Shown one piece after another: positions 11,580 to 23,285 of a stretch of 64,000 nucleotides of DNA. The DNA is taken from contig CAJQUW010009323.1 in assembly GCA_907163375.1 (NCBI GenBank), positions 124,001 through 188,000 of the forward strand, given 5' to 3'. Within the stretch, counting starts at the first letter, position 1, and each line of letters opens with the position of its first letter. The stretch comes from Prostheceraeus crozeri (Eukaryota; Platyhelminthes; Polycladida; Euryleptidae). The position numbers and the translations under genes were made by a program. The notes below the pieces were generated by a model. That model was not told the DNA's origin and ran no database searches. It saw only the letters and a list, made by a program, of their open reading frames with translations.

Positions 11580-12027
11580 GGGCCAGTTGCACGAAACAAG
11601 ATAATTACCTTAAGATAATATAAGAAATAAGAGAATTGGGTTGTACCAAAACGTTATTATCTTATTTTTAAGATAATGATATTATCTTAGTAGATGTTTG
11701 GTGCAACTCTACTATCTTAAGATAATATGATTTTGAGATAAGATAATACGGTTGCACGAACGTAAAATTTTGAAGATTTTATCTTATTTTCTCTCTTAAG
11801 TTAGTATCATCATGGAGCGCTTCTATCTTCTGAATCCATTGATGCTTAGTCTCAGAAATACGCAGAAATATGCACTTACGATAATTTTGTTTCATTCATA
11901 GTTTATCCTCACAAAATCTAGCAGATTTTTTATTAGCCCACAGAAACGTCTTCTAAAAATAGAACACGAATGTTGGAAGAACAAGTATTAACAAAAAACG
12001 CCATAGAACTGAAACAACAAGAAATAA

Positions 12028-12679
12028 TCAAATGTCTCTAAATGAGCTTTCACCATACCCGATGCTTTCACTTTCTTTTTTTCTTTGATTTAGAATGTCA
12101 TTTTTCAGAAATTCATTTTTGATTTTTAGGTCTAGTAGCACCATTTCTTTTTCATGTTTCTCCATGTTTTGAGTAATCAAGAGACTTTCAAGTTCGAATT
12201 TTTTGGGAAACGTACTTTGCGGATCGAGTTTCTTTCTCTTGAGGCGTGCTTTCTTCAACTGGCGATTCTACGTCATCTTGATCGGACTGAATATCAGATG
12301 GTGCTTCTTTTTCATTCAAAATCGAAGAATCCATGTTAGAACCTATTCATCTGATTTTTGGGTTATTCTCTCCCAGAAGGTTCACAATTCTCATTGTAAG
12401 AGGAGAGAGTCCTCGCGGTGGTGGACCACCGCCGGTCCGGCCCGTTTCTCTTTTGTGTTGGGAGACACGTTTAAGTTTTTCACTTTTAATAACAGTGAAT
12501 TTTCCTTTAACATCTTCTATATCCCTCTGCAGACTTGTCGCGATGGCATCCCATATCCTAAGTTTCTCATTTTTTGTTACTGTTGAGCTGAACCGACCGA
12601 ATAACTCGTCATAATTCGTGTCCATTAGATCAAGAAGCACATTTACCTCAGAGTCACTCCAATTCTTTCTTCTTGCCAT
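12028..12679 (-). pseudogene. Harbinger Myb/SANT-like accessory protein, broken
   Basis: In PIF/Harbinger elements a separate Myb-like protein helps the transposase reach the nucleus and bind the ends. Starting at the ATG at 12679-12677 (MARRKNWSDSEVNVLLDLMD), a trihelix/MADF-like DNA-binding domain occupies roughly residues 1-75 (WSDSEVNVLLDL, IWDAIATSLQ, KGKFTVIKSEKL), followed by the TGGGPPPRGLSPL segment common in these proteins. The frame meets TGA at 12347-12349, resumes in the same frame (MDSSILNEKEAPSDIQSD), then shifts near 12255 into a charged coiled-coil-like tail (KKFELESLLITQNMEKHEKE ... DLKIKNEFLKND) ending at 12028. One stop and one frameshift are visible. It is transcribed divergently from the transposase. 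Confidence 0.85.
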
Positions 12680-12896
12680 GTCGTGTAGTGTAAGAATAAA
12701 GCTAGCGAACGACGTTTGACAGCACGCCGATACGAGTATAACAAATAAATACACTGGAAGCAACCAATGGCAATTTGACATTGATTTAGCATACGATGTC
12801 AATATTGTTGAGTGAATGACATCGAGATGACATGGACTTAATGTTCAGTATTATCAAGCTTTGTTGATGTTCAGTTCAATCCAGTTATATTTCTTA

Positions 12897-13244
12897 ATGG
12901 ATGCCTTACGTGATATCCGTCAACTAGAGCAAGTTGCACAAATTCGAAGTGAATTACGTTCCAAATCCTATCGCGATCGAATTGACATCCACGCTTTTAG
13001 TGATGAGGAACTCTTCAACAGAATTCGCCTGAAGTGGAAGTCCTTCAATTACCTTGTTGAACTGTTGACACCTCACATTCGACAAAAATCAAACAGAAAT
13101 AAATCGCTTTCAATAGAGGAAGAGACCTATATTGCTCTACGATTCTTTGCTAGTGGTTCGTTCATGGAAGTTATTGGTGATACTTTTGGTGTGCACAAAT
13201 CCACTGTTCATCGTTCGATTGAAATAATACTAGTGGTCTTTTAA
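12897..13244 (+). pseudogene. HARBI1-like Harbinger transposase, N-terminal part only
   Basis: ATG at 12897 starts [12 protein letters not shown] and runs 115 codons to TAA at 13242-13244. Visible are the N-terminal helical region ([20 protein letters not shown]) and the helix-turn-helix segment with the family signature [20 protein letters not shown] followed by [10 protein letters not shown] normal HARBI1-type transposase is about 350 residues and carries a DDE nuclease domain after this point. Here only about 320 bp separate the stop from the right end of the element, and no DDE motif is seen, so the catalytic part has been deleted. The remaining product could at most bind DNA. Confidence 0.9.
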
Positions 13245-13392
13245 AGTTCTTGCTCTGACTTGGAATTCCATCTGAATTGCATGCTATTATTATCGGTGAC
13301 AGATTTGATCGTAACACTGATTGGATTACAACATCATTCTATAGTTATTGCGTCAGAAAACGTCACAATGTCCTTAAAAGATAATATAATTT

Positions 13393-13554
13393 TTGGTGCA
13401 ACCGACATTATCTTTTCTCCTAAGATAATATCGAAAATAAGATAATGTTGGTCTCGTGCAACTCAACTATCTTAACTTAAAATTATATTATCTTATCTCA
13501 GTTTGGTGCAACCGACATTATCTTTTCTCCTAAGATAACATCAAAAATAAGATT
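13393..13554 (+). repeat. Duplicated subterminal block of the Harbinger element
   Basis: About 52 bp beginning TTGGTGCAACCGACATTATC occurs at 13393-13444 and again at 13503-13554 in direct orientation, nearly identical. Similar motifs lie inverted near the left end (11640-11760). This is probably a transposase-binding array. Confidence 0.85.
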
Positions 13555-13835
13555 ATATCATCAAAGTTTCGTGCAACTGGCCCCAGCATGCGACTAGATG
13601 GCGGAGCGTCACATCGTCATTTCCCTTGATATTACTAACGCCTACCAGAAGCGTACGTCTACGAACGGAAGTAATTTGCATCACCTTTTCAAAGCAAAAC
13701 AAATTTTATTTAGTGTTCTGATTATCTATGATCACTGAATAATCAACAAATGTAGCTGTGATGAAATTCCACTTACATAGTCATGAAAAGCATAGAACTG
13801 CATGCAACCTTCCATCCACTCCCTGCAGTGTACGC

Positions 13836-14980
13836 CGGGGATGGAACCGGTCAAGAATTTTCTGACCCACCCCAACCAGTCACAGGCAAGACAAAGTCAA
13901 CCCAATTGGCTGGTTGACCGGCCAAACCCAACCGGATGGTTATGACCGTCTTTTATTATTTTACACTTTGTCATTCAAACAAATGGGATAAAGGGATATT
14001 CGGTTTGTAATGTGAAGGTCCGTGGCCTCGACCTTTTTGAAATTTGTGATGTCAATAAGTTTTTCAGTATTTCCCTTACAGTATGTGCGTTACTTATTCT
14101 ATTCATTGAATCTACTCATTTGAATGTTTGGTTATCTTTTGAAACTATATTGGCTTTGAAATTATTTGATTTTAAGCATTGTTTATTAAAATGAAATAAA
14201 TATAGGAAAATAAATGAGGCAAGGTATATTTCCGAACAGTTTGATAAATAGTTTGACGACGAGTGTTGTCTCAGATGTGTTTCTTTATGAGTGAATTATG
14301 CCTATTGAGACGTTAGTCGTTCTAAAAGAAGCAATGAATAACGGATTGCAATGAACAGATTAATCATATGTGATTGACCGCAAGCTACGTCTTTTTCTCG
14401 TGCAATTTTATAGAAAATGTTTTTCTTGTGTCAATTTTAACTTCTGTGTCAGTGGATTATCACTTAATTAGCAAGGGTGTGGGTCAGTCTTAATGGGCTA
14501 ACGCATAGTGTTGTATCCTGCAATAGATAAGCTTATTTCTGTACGACACGGATACGCTTTCGTCTACATATGAATGATTTCAATTTAGATAAATTAGAAG
14601 GCCTAGCGCCTTACAACATTTAATTCGTCTAAGCTAAAATAGGTTCATCAGTCATAAAGTTTGAGATGCGCAAGCATGTGAGTAGAAATGATCACGAAAC
14701 ATTTGGGTATTCATGATATTTTTTAAACAGTCTTAGTGTCGATCTCAATAACATGCCACGGATCATCTATCGGGGACATTTTGTATAAGTTTAGTAAGCC
14801 ATAGATAAATTGTCTATACTGTCACATTACAATTCTTCTCTAATAGATCAATCTCAATAATTGCTGCCGATTGATTGACCGACCGGTTTACGACCGTGGC
14901 CGGTCGACCGATCAACTTGCACCTGTAACCCAACCCAACCGGTCGACCTGGCTGGTCAGCCGGTTCCGGTTCTAACCCTG
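13836..14980. mobile_element. Non-autonomous hAT element with perfect 8-bp target duplication
   Basis: GTGTACGC stands immediately left (13828-13835) and right (14981-14988). The ends are imperfect inverted repeats, CGGGGATGGAACCGG on the left and the complement of CAGGGTTAGAACCGG on the right. The 8-bp duplication and a CAGGG-type end are hallmarks of hAT. Both ends carry many ACCGG/CCGGT motifs (for example GGTTGACCGGCC, ACCGACCGGTTTACGACCG, CCGGTCGACC), typical of hAT subterminal binding sites. The 1.15-kb element has no transposase; an internal 60-codon open frame (14012-14194) shows no motif. Confidence 0.9.
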
Positions 14981-15226
14981 GTGTACGCACCATTTGCCTA
15001 TCTCATATTGAAGATAGATCACGATAGCTCTGTGTGAGAGTGGTTACAGCTTCAATATCAAAAACTCCTGCGTTCCATTGATTGAAGTAGAATCTGTATT
15101 CCATTGTAATTTTGAAATCTAAATCTAAACCTAAAAAATCCCAGACCAGCTGGAATAAATATGTTAATGTGATCACATCTGGATCATTCATTACATTGTA
15201 AGGCTGAAAAAGCAGTCACTTGCACC

Positions 15227-15736
15227 CACAGAATTAGACAGGTCGTCTCTTCTTCTGCTTGACTAGAAAGGAAACATTGGAACATGAAATGCCTACGAAG
15301 TCGCACAATTTGCTGACATAATGCCATAGCAATTGAACAATAAGCAGCCAGTTCAACATTAAACACGCCAAATTGTGCGAAGCTTCAGTGACTGTTATCA
15401 ACCGGATCACACAGCAAAGAAACAAAGTCGATGTCAAGTTCTACAGAAGTTTGTGAACGTTTTTTCATGCGACTGCTAACTTTTTTTAATAATGATCGGA
15501 AGCACCAACATCATCGAGAAAACTTTAGCGCAATTCGATGCTGAAGGAATCGTGGCGATCGGAGCATTTTTGAAGGAATTCAGAGCAATCCACAAGCATC
15601 GCACGACTATTTTTCCTATCTCTGCAAGGTATTAAAAATTTCTTTTTGTCCACTTAATAAGTTCCTGCATGTGCCATCGTTTTGAATCGGTTTGCACTTC
15701 TAGCAAAGTGATGAGATTAAACAATCTAATTCTGTG
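15227..15736 (-). mobile_element. CACAGAATTAGA-family transposon, copy 3, with perfect 8-bp target duplication
   Basis: Starts CACAGAATTAGACAGG at 15227 and ends CAATCTAATTCTGTG at 15736, in opposite orientation to copies 2 and 5. CTTGCACC flanks it on both sides (15219-15226 and 15737-15744). The internal sequence is closely similar to copies 2 and 5 throughout. The shared open frame is at 15234-15437 (minus, MTSTLFLCCVIRLITVTEAS...), ending in KQKKRRPV like copy 2. Confidence 0.93.
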
Positions 15737-16902
15737 CTTGCACCAGATCATCGATATCACATTTTCATTGGCTGCGTTGGGATCGTTATTGTTTTAGCTT
15801 TATACACTTCATGAAAAGTTGCATTCAGTTCTTTGATATCTTTTACCACTTTCGGAGCTAACTTCCATCGCCGGCTAGGTGGTCTTGTAATAGACCGGGA
15901 TACATTGGTTCATATCTTGGTCGGATCAAACATAAGACTATCAAAATAGGCATAGTGCATTGTTTAAAGATTTTTAAGCTTACTCTAACTCATTCATGGA
16001 TCTTCGAACTAAAAAAAGCAGTCTATAATTTTAAATTCTCAATTCTGACACGGCTTAATTTGAAATTCTACTGAATTTTGGTTGCAGATACATTTACTGG
16101 TAACTGTTTGCGATGTTAAAGGGGCGATTTGTACTAAGAAGTCACTGCTAAACGATTGGCCTATACCTTCCGAGTACGTATGGTAAAAAGCTTTCAAACA
16201 ATCAGGAATGCCAGAAATACAACTTTGATGGGTCATTGTCAAGCTAGGGCCATTCATTACTATTTATTGTACAGGACTTGAATGCATGAATGAAATTATT
16301 TTCTGCAACATTAAATACGTCATGGAATTTGAAATAAAGTTCTAGTTATTCATTCTCCAAAAGATTTGCATCTTTCGAAGTTCAGCTCTGCTGGAAAAGC
16401 AATATTTGAGTGATTCATTTGATTTAAGGCATTTCTCTCAAAAGACAATCCATCCATCGCTTTATTAGCCTAGAATAAACGGCGACTATGCAAATGATAT
16501 TGTATGAATACGACATGTGGAAATGATTCGACAGAATGACTTGAAAGTAAATGTCTGTCTGCTCTTTGGAATTAGTTGCTTTTTCTTGAGAATTTAATCT
16601 GATTGCAAGCCGCTTGAACTTAGAATTTCACGTCTCATTCGATTCAGAAATTCGAGGATTTCACGTATTTTCCTCGGAAAGTCATGCATGAAATTCACTC
16701 GTGACTTCATTTCAGAATATACGGTCAATCACATTCTAAATCTCGTAAAGCAGGTAGGTAGCATTCTGATGCAGAAATAAAGCATTTTTAAATACTGACC
16801 TATTTCAATACCGCACTACATCGCAAACCGAAATTATCCACCAATATAGTAAGACCACAATCGCTCCAGTGAACGGAGAAAACCGCTGCGTCCGTCTCTT
16901 GC
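15737..16902. other. No assigned gene; two possible coding patches on the minus strand
   Basis: The minus strand of about 15770-15910 contains a protein-like run (RRWKLAPKVVKDIKELNATF), and 16039-16257 (minus, 72 codons) reads MNGPSLTMTHQSCISGIPDC onward with four Cys. Neither matches a family I recognise. They could be exons or decayed mobile-element coding sequence. Confidence 0.2.
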
Positions 16903-17541
16903 ATACTGGGTACTTATGGGCTATCTCCCCATCCCACGTTTTCAAATTTGTCTAAAATCTGCAAAAATGAATCAATCGCTACAAAACTTCACAGACACGT
17001 ATTTGAATGTATTTTCTACCTATATACAAAAATTTATGCAGATCAGACAAGTACTATTTGCGTTAGAGACGATAACGTGAAGTGTAGCGATGTCAACAAC
17101 TTGATCTGACTTCATCTGTTCGATGCATTATTTTTACTCGTGTGTGCATTTTTCTCTCTCCCTTTTCGTCTCATCCGCTACTATTTGAAAGCTTCCCACG
17201 GCCACTAACCTTGCACACACCTTTATTGAGCCAAGCATATTGATATAAGGGATGTGGCCTGGTCATCATCACTTCACGAGTTTACGGGAAATTACTTTGT
17301 TGACATCAAGTGCTTTCAGCTCCGACGATAAGGTCAAGCAGCTGACGTCGCTACACTTCATGTTATCGTCTCCAACGCAAAAAAGTACTTGTCCGATTTT
17401 CACAAATTTTTGTATGTAGGTAGAAAATGCATTCAAATATGTGTCTCTGAAGTTTGGTGACGATTGATTCATTTTTGCAGATTTTAGACAAATTTGAAAA
17501 CTTGGGGAGGGGGAAGATAACCCATAAGTCCCACATACAGT
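16903..17541. repeat. Inverted-repeat element, arms about 205-215 bp
   Basis: The left arm 16903-17106 matches the right arm 17325-17541 in inverted orientation. Shared stretches include ACTTATGGG, CAAATTTGTCTAAAATCTGC, AAAAATGAATCAATCG, ATTTTCTACCTA and GAAGTGTAGCGA. The unrelated centre is about 220 bp. No target duplication is evident. The 67-codon open frame at 17269-17472 (minus) lies in the right arm; the left arm has a partly matching one, so neither is strong evidence of a gene. Confidence 0.8.
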
Positions 17542-20500
17542 TGGATCAAATTATTATCTGAATATTTCAAAATTACCTACATTTTAAGCGATGAATTATG
17601 TTGGTGATTACTTAGGATATAAGTGTACAGTATACTCGTACATACTGCACGTTTGCGGACTAGAACGTGTAATTTCAATAGAAATGAGAGATTCAGAGGC
17701 TGAATCAACATGTCCGTTAAAATTAGACAATGACGTTCAGATATTGAATTGTTATGGCGAATAGGCGGTTCAATCAGCCAGTTAGCCAACTATCCAGCCC
17801 CTAAAGTGCGTCACTTGTGAAGATTGGAGTCAACAAACAAGAGTATTATCATTAGGGAGGAATTTGATGCAAGTCACAAACTGTTGAGGTTTATGTGACT
17901 ACATTTAGATCACAACCATTAGTTTTGAATAGGTTGTGGCCAGACATTCAGATATAAACATTTTGGAAATAGCCAAACTTTTTTGACGTTATAAAATTTT
18001 CGGTAGCGACATAGAGTGGGTATATTAAGGTTTTACTCTATGGTTAGCGATACATTTCAGCTGCCCAGCTATCTCCAGGCAAGTGTTGAAGTAAGATATA
18101 TCAAAAGTCGCCCTTATCGTGATACAAGAAATAGTACAATGAATAATACCACGGAAGATCATGGTATTCGAATATTTTTCTGGTGTTTGTAGACCTACCC
18201 AATGACAAGGAAGGAATACTATTGTGACATCATGTCTGTGATCTCTGTGTAAATTTCGTCGAGAGTATAAATGTCCAAGTGAGTTATGTTGCTGGTGAAA
18301 GTGAATTGCGCTTTTAATGAATTTACAACTTTTCTAAATGACTCAATTAGTAGCCTAATCGCATTTTGATGAGATTGTGATGCGCATCAGAAGTCGAAAA
18401 GGGTAATCCTGTAGAAAACTTGTAAAGCTTGGGGTGGTGATAGCTTTTTTTGGTTTGTTTATGACGAAGAAACATCTCAACACTCAGCAAAATCAATGAA
18501 AATTTTCTTGTCCTGTTTCCTACAATAAAATATTGATGAAGCTTTATCTTGACAATAGTTACTTTATTTCACATTCATTCTATTTTTACAAGTTAAATTG
18601 GAATTCGTCTAGAAATGTTAAACAGTCATGAAAGTTAAATAGTTACACTTGTAATTGATATCATATAGTTCTAGAATTACTCACTATATATTTTTGTTAT
18701 TTTTTATTTTTCCTTACGTCTCGTTTGTTGCAGTTGCATGGTTGGTGGAATCAAAAATATTGACTCCATGAATATTGAATAAAGTGTGTGAGATTGTAAT
18801 AGGATTGAGCGCGTACAAGCCGTGGGATAAGAAATGTGTGCTGACATCGAATAAATTCCCTTACTGGATATCCTTGAACTGTCTGAAACCATAATTATCA
18901 ATTAATCAGGGCTGGACGTGAATCCAATGTTCAAGGATTCGTATTTTCGTTTTTTGGAATTTTCTACTCGATGGATTCGCAAGAATCCCAAAATTATACT
19001 AAATCTATGTGAATGATCTTCGATTCTCATCCATGTGATCTGATCTCACAAATACTAGAAATAAGTAAATAGTCGAATACACAAATGTAAATCTATACAT
19101 GCACTCGAATACATTTCTAGTCAGTTATATACTTTAACAGTGGACAAAAAAGAGGACCAAATTTCCTTTAACTTGATTAATTAAATGGAATTAACTAAAA
19201 TTAATTGGAATCTTTTGGTTGTAATTGAATTGAAATCATAGTACTGAGAATTTATGACGATTGCGGTTGAAAGCTTTTGTGTTATATTTTGGCTTCTATA
19301 TTATGAAATGTGAAAATGTTTAAGCATAATGCTTGATAGTATCTAAGTCAGATTATTAGTTATATATCATTAATTAGATTAGTAACAAAACCATTTCTGA
19401 AAATGTAAAAGATCTAATTAACAAATTAAGATTGGTTTCATTACTAATGGGACCAACGTTTTTGGTGTGTGAAAGGCATATTTCAAATCCTTCATCGTTG
19501 ACCGGAACTCAATGCTTTCGATTCACACGCGTCAAGCATTAGGCCTAAAACTCTTGTGTATTTCAATTCTATTGTAGATATTCAAATTTCGAAAAGGTAC
19601 TTTTTCATATTAGTATCCGGATTGCCTTTCCGGATCTATTAACTAAAACAGCTGAAAGTCAGATTTCCATCAATCAATTCACGCCCTCACCTTCAGTCAA
19701 CTGACAGTTTCAGCCGATGCTTCCATTTGACCTTACCAGCAATTTCAACCAACTCTCTCCTTGTTCATCAGTAAACTCTCTAAGTTCTGATATTCGATCA
19801 GGCTAATCTCAAGGTAAAATGAAGTTGATAAAGAGAAACATCAATGCATTGCCTCTGCAATCGTTATCAATGAAATGGCTTTCAGTCATCCAAGTGGAAA
19901 GCCGGTAATTGATAATCAATGTATAATTAAAGATGAGAGAGGACATTTATCTCTGCTTTGATCAGTGAGATGACAAAGATTCGACAATATTCCTCCATTT
20001 CATTAATATTTCAATTTATCGTATACGCTTGATTACCAAATCAGAAGAAATTGATATTCTCAATACTATACCGACTCTGAAGTATTTCCCAAGTCATTCT
20101 TTGCATTTCCTCTCACTTCTTCTTGAATTGTATGGCATTGTCAGTTATTTCACTTTCGAAAACATTATTACAAGTCTTATAATTCCAATTATTTACTCTT
20201 GAGATGTAATATCTGTAAATTGCGCAGGTTTGTACTTCGTACATGATGCAGTAAAGTTGGGGTTATTTTGCTTATTTGATTTCGATCGATTTTTATATAA
20301 TTCATCTCTACTATTGTGTTTACATTGACAACTGCAGACTTTCCAACGCTTTAAACAATAAACGAACAAAGCTTTAATAACTTTATGTCACCATGGCATT
20401 GCAATATCAATCACAGCTTTTTTGGGTCACAATATTAATACAAACATCCTTGTGATTGACATTGTGACTATTGATAACTGAATGGCGCATCACTCATGCG

Positions 20501-21444
20501 TTTCGGAGTTATCTCTATACATCTCTGGAACACTCTGAAAATGTAATCAACAAAAACGAGCAATGAAACCGCAGAATGTCCATTTGTATGCATGATGATA
20601 ACAATTTCTCTAAGAAAAATGAGAACTCTTTCCACAATTTCAAAAGAGACGACCTCAGACCAGTTTTGTGGGTGTCCGGCTTCCATCTCGCGTCTTATCA
20701 CATAATATGTTGTGATTGAAAAATTTCAACTCACAAAAAGCCCAAGCTAATTAGTTTTATTCAATTGCTCATCATTAATTGGTGCTTGCGAATAAATATT
20801 AGCAATTGTTCATCAACATGTTCATTGCTAATTATCCATTGTTCAATTATATTAAATTTACATTTATTTCACTTACATAATTTTGAGTTTAGGCTGATTC
20901 TAATGACGGATGTGTATTTGAATATAATTTTGGATGCAGGTGTAGGCATATAATATCAATGCATACACACACGCATCATTTGAAAGAATATTCAGTAAAG
21001 TCAGAAGACGCATGATTTCTTTCATTTTAGAAATTGTATCAGGCTTACTTGATCACTTGTAATGCATTACAAAAATCTCTGCCACCTAGTGTGACCACTT
21101 TGAGTGTGACACCAACTCGCACAATCAATCGATCAAATATATAGATTGCGCGCGCTTCGGTTTTCTAGTATGGAAGGATCATATCCAACCTTCACATCGA
21201 AATGGCACATCACAGAATTATACAACTTGCTCCTTCTCGAATGGATAATTCGTGTATCGCTTGCTATTGGAAATGGCAAACAATAAGCTGTCAGCAGAGG
21301 ACATCAGAGTCACTGAGAGATGCGTACGTGCTGTGATATCACTTCGCACAATCAAAACACACATCGATGCCTGGCTTAGATTCGGTGTATGCACTATACA
21401 GTGAGAAATGCCGAGGCGAGGATGTGAAAACATCAAGTGAACTA
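17542..21444. other. Long gene-poor stretch
   Basis: Nearly 4 kb of AT-rich sequence. CAGGGCTGGACGTG at 18908 resembles a hAT terminus but no partner or duplication was found. A 77-codon minus-strand open frame at 20468-20701 (MIRREMEAGHPQNWSEVV...) has a hydrophobic middle and no recognised motif; it could be an exon. Otherwise nothing is supported. Confidence 0.35.
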
Positions 21445-21724
21445 ATTTTCGTACACCTGCTATTTTTTTCAACAATGATCGGAAGGGCCAACATTATGGA
21501 GAAAGCTTGTGTGCAATGATCTGAATTCTTCGAATCTGAAGGAATTGTGGCAATCGGAGGACTTTGCTGTAACACAGTGATCCGCAAGCGACGACGCACG
21601 ACTTTTTTCCTATTTCTGTGAGGTATTAGGAATTCCTTTTTGCCCACTTAATAAGTTCCTCGATGTGCCGGCGATTCACACTTCTAGCAAACCGACACAG
21701 AATAACAAAATATTTAATTCTGTG
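21445..21724 (-). mobile_element. CACAGAATTAGA-family transposon, copy 4, truncated
   Basis: Only the half next to one end survives, from the region equivalent to CGTGCGCCTGC through GATCGGAAGGGCCAACATTA, CTTAATAAGTTCCT and on to TTTAATTCTGTG at 21713-21724. The other half and its terminal repeat are absent. Confidence 0.8.
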
Positions 21725-22082
21725 GCACGACGTTTCAAACTATGGCGTGTTCATGCGAAATCCGATTTTCGCTATGTTTACGTTGGTGCGTGGTACTAGA
21801 GTCGACAGCAACTGTTCGTTGATGCCATCATTTATCACGTCTCTTTATAAAAGCATTTTGATAGAACTTACAATAAATCGCTTTGTGTCAAGAATTTATG
21901 GCTCTTACATGCCTCATTTATTTGCTTTTTCTAAAGATCTAGCAATCAGCGCATAGATGAGCTGCTGAAATTACCGTCAGCAGCTGTAGGATATTCTACT
22001 CTGCGAAAAGTGAGATTTCTATGGAACTGCAGTTGCATATTGGTCATTTGAGCTGCTCAGCAAAGCATCGATCTGCATGCAT

Positions 22083-23285
22083 GTTAATAGTCCAGGCAAT
22101 ATGTATTTTAACCCGCCACAAATTGCAAGTTTCAATAGTGGGTTCATCTTGTAGAGAAAAAATTCTCTTATCAACATATCAAAAACCTAGGAAAATCTGG
22201 TTAGTGGAACACCTTGAACTTTCCACTTGAAGTCACGAGTCTTTTCGAAATATAAAAACGCCCTCACTCCAATGAAATCGTAGATATAGATCTGCGACAT
22301 CTGCAAACAGCCAATCAAAACGAAGCGCTGTAGCTTTGTCTCACTAACTGCATTTACCTTCAGCATGATTCTCACCAATACCAGCTATGTCTTCTGTGTA
22401 ATGTTTTTTCCAAGCGGCCAGATTTCTCAGTCACCTGTTGGAGAATACTTGTAGCTATCTGAAGATGTAAACTGAAACAGATTTCTACAAGTTAAGTCGC
22501 AATTGAGAATTTTAATATCAATAAACGATACATTTTCAGAACTAGGCTACCGTCTTGTGAAAACGCGTAGGTGCTCAAGCCGCAAGATCGAAAACGCGTT
22601 TATCACCTTGTAGATAACTTTCTCAGGTACCTGTATGGTGCAATTGAAAAGATTTGTTTAAGTTAGGACACAAATTGTCATGTTTTTCATCAATAGGCGA
22701 CGACTTCTTTCCAAGTACTCTCTTGTGAACATGAGTAGAAATTCAAGCATCTATATCAAAGACACGTTTACATGCACTTGTCATCCAATACTCTCCAAAG
22801 TACCTGTAGATGCATGGAATTTCAAGTCTCTAGATGAAAATTAAGATAGCACATGTTCTAGACCTGTTTGTCTGCTTTAACTTACTCTTGAGAGAAAACA
22901 TTTGACTTAAAAGACAATCATTCGATTATATTGCATGCGTTTTCATATTGAAATGGACCTTATAGTGATGGAAACACACATAGATTTATCCCTTACCATG
23001 GGCAAATCTTCATCAATTTGCATCTGAAAGTACCTTGGAATGTGCATTGGAAGATTATTGTATGTAAACGTGCTTTTGATATAGATGCTTGAATTTCTAC
23101 TCATATTCACAAGAGATTACTTGCAAAGAAGTCGTCGCATATTTATGAAAAATATGAAAATTTGTGTCCTAATATACGAATCTTTTTAAATTACAACATA
23201 CAGATGCCTAAGAAAGTTATCTACAAGATGAGGATGTGTAAATGCGTTTTCACAAGACGGTAGTTGTGAAAAAATATCGTTTATT
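22083..23285. repeat. Compound foldback element, copy A
   Basis: Two parts are visible. An internal inverted repeat has arms 22508-22816 and 23018-23282; landmarks are CAATAAACGAT, CTACCGTCTTGTGAAAACGC and GATAACTTTCT with their complements in the other arm. To the left, 22083-22507 is an extra block (GTTTAACCCGCCACAA-like sequence, CAAGCGGCCAGATTTCTCAG). The same block, inverted, follows the arm in the second copy at 63.3-64.0 kb. The order here is block, arm, 200-bp spacer, inverted arm. The element probably once had block plus arm on both sides, giving terminal inverted repeats over 700 bp. No coding capacity is recognised. Confidence 0.8.

Larger units (their letters stand above)
11580..13583 (+). 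mobile_element. PIF/Harbinger DNA transposon, internally deleted
   Basis: Terminal inverted repeats are 18 bp and exact: GGGCCAGTTGCACGAAAC at 11580-11597 and its complement at 13566-13583. CAG flanks both sides (11577-11579 and 13584-13586), a 3-bp target duplication typical of PIF/Harbinger. Inside are the two divergently oriented genes the superfamily carries: a Myb/SANT-like protein (minus) and a HARBI1-like transposase (plus), with start codons about 215 bp apart. The transposase stops before its DDE domain, so the copy is non-autonomous. The ends are crowded with subterminal motifs (TAAGATAAT, TTGGTGCAAC) likely used for transposase binding. Confidence 0.95.

Noticed and set aside
12203-12614. 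Plus-strand open frames of 93-127 codons
   Set aside because: They lie opposite the Harbinger Myb/SANT gene, whose motifs are on the minus strand.
18908-19560. Another hAT element starting CAGGGCTGGACGTG
   Set aside because: GCTTGACGCGTGTGAATC read on the minus strand near 19520-19540 loosely resembles the end, but no 8-bp duplication and no convincing inverted partner could be shown.
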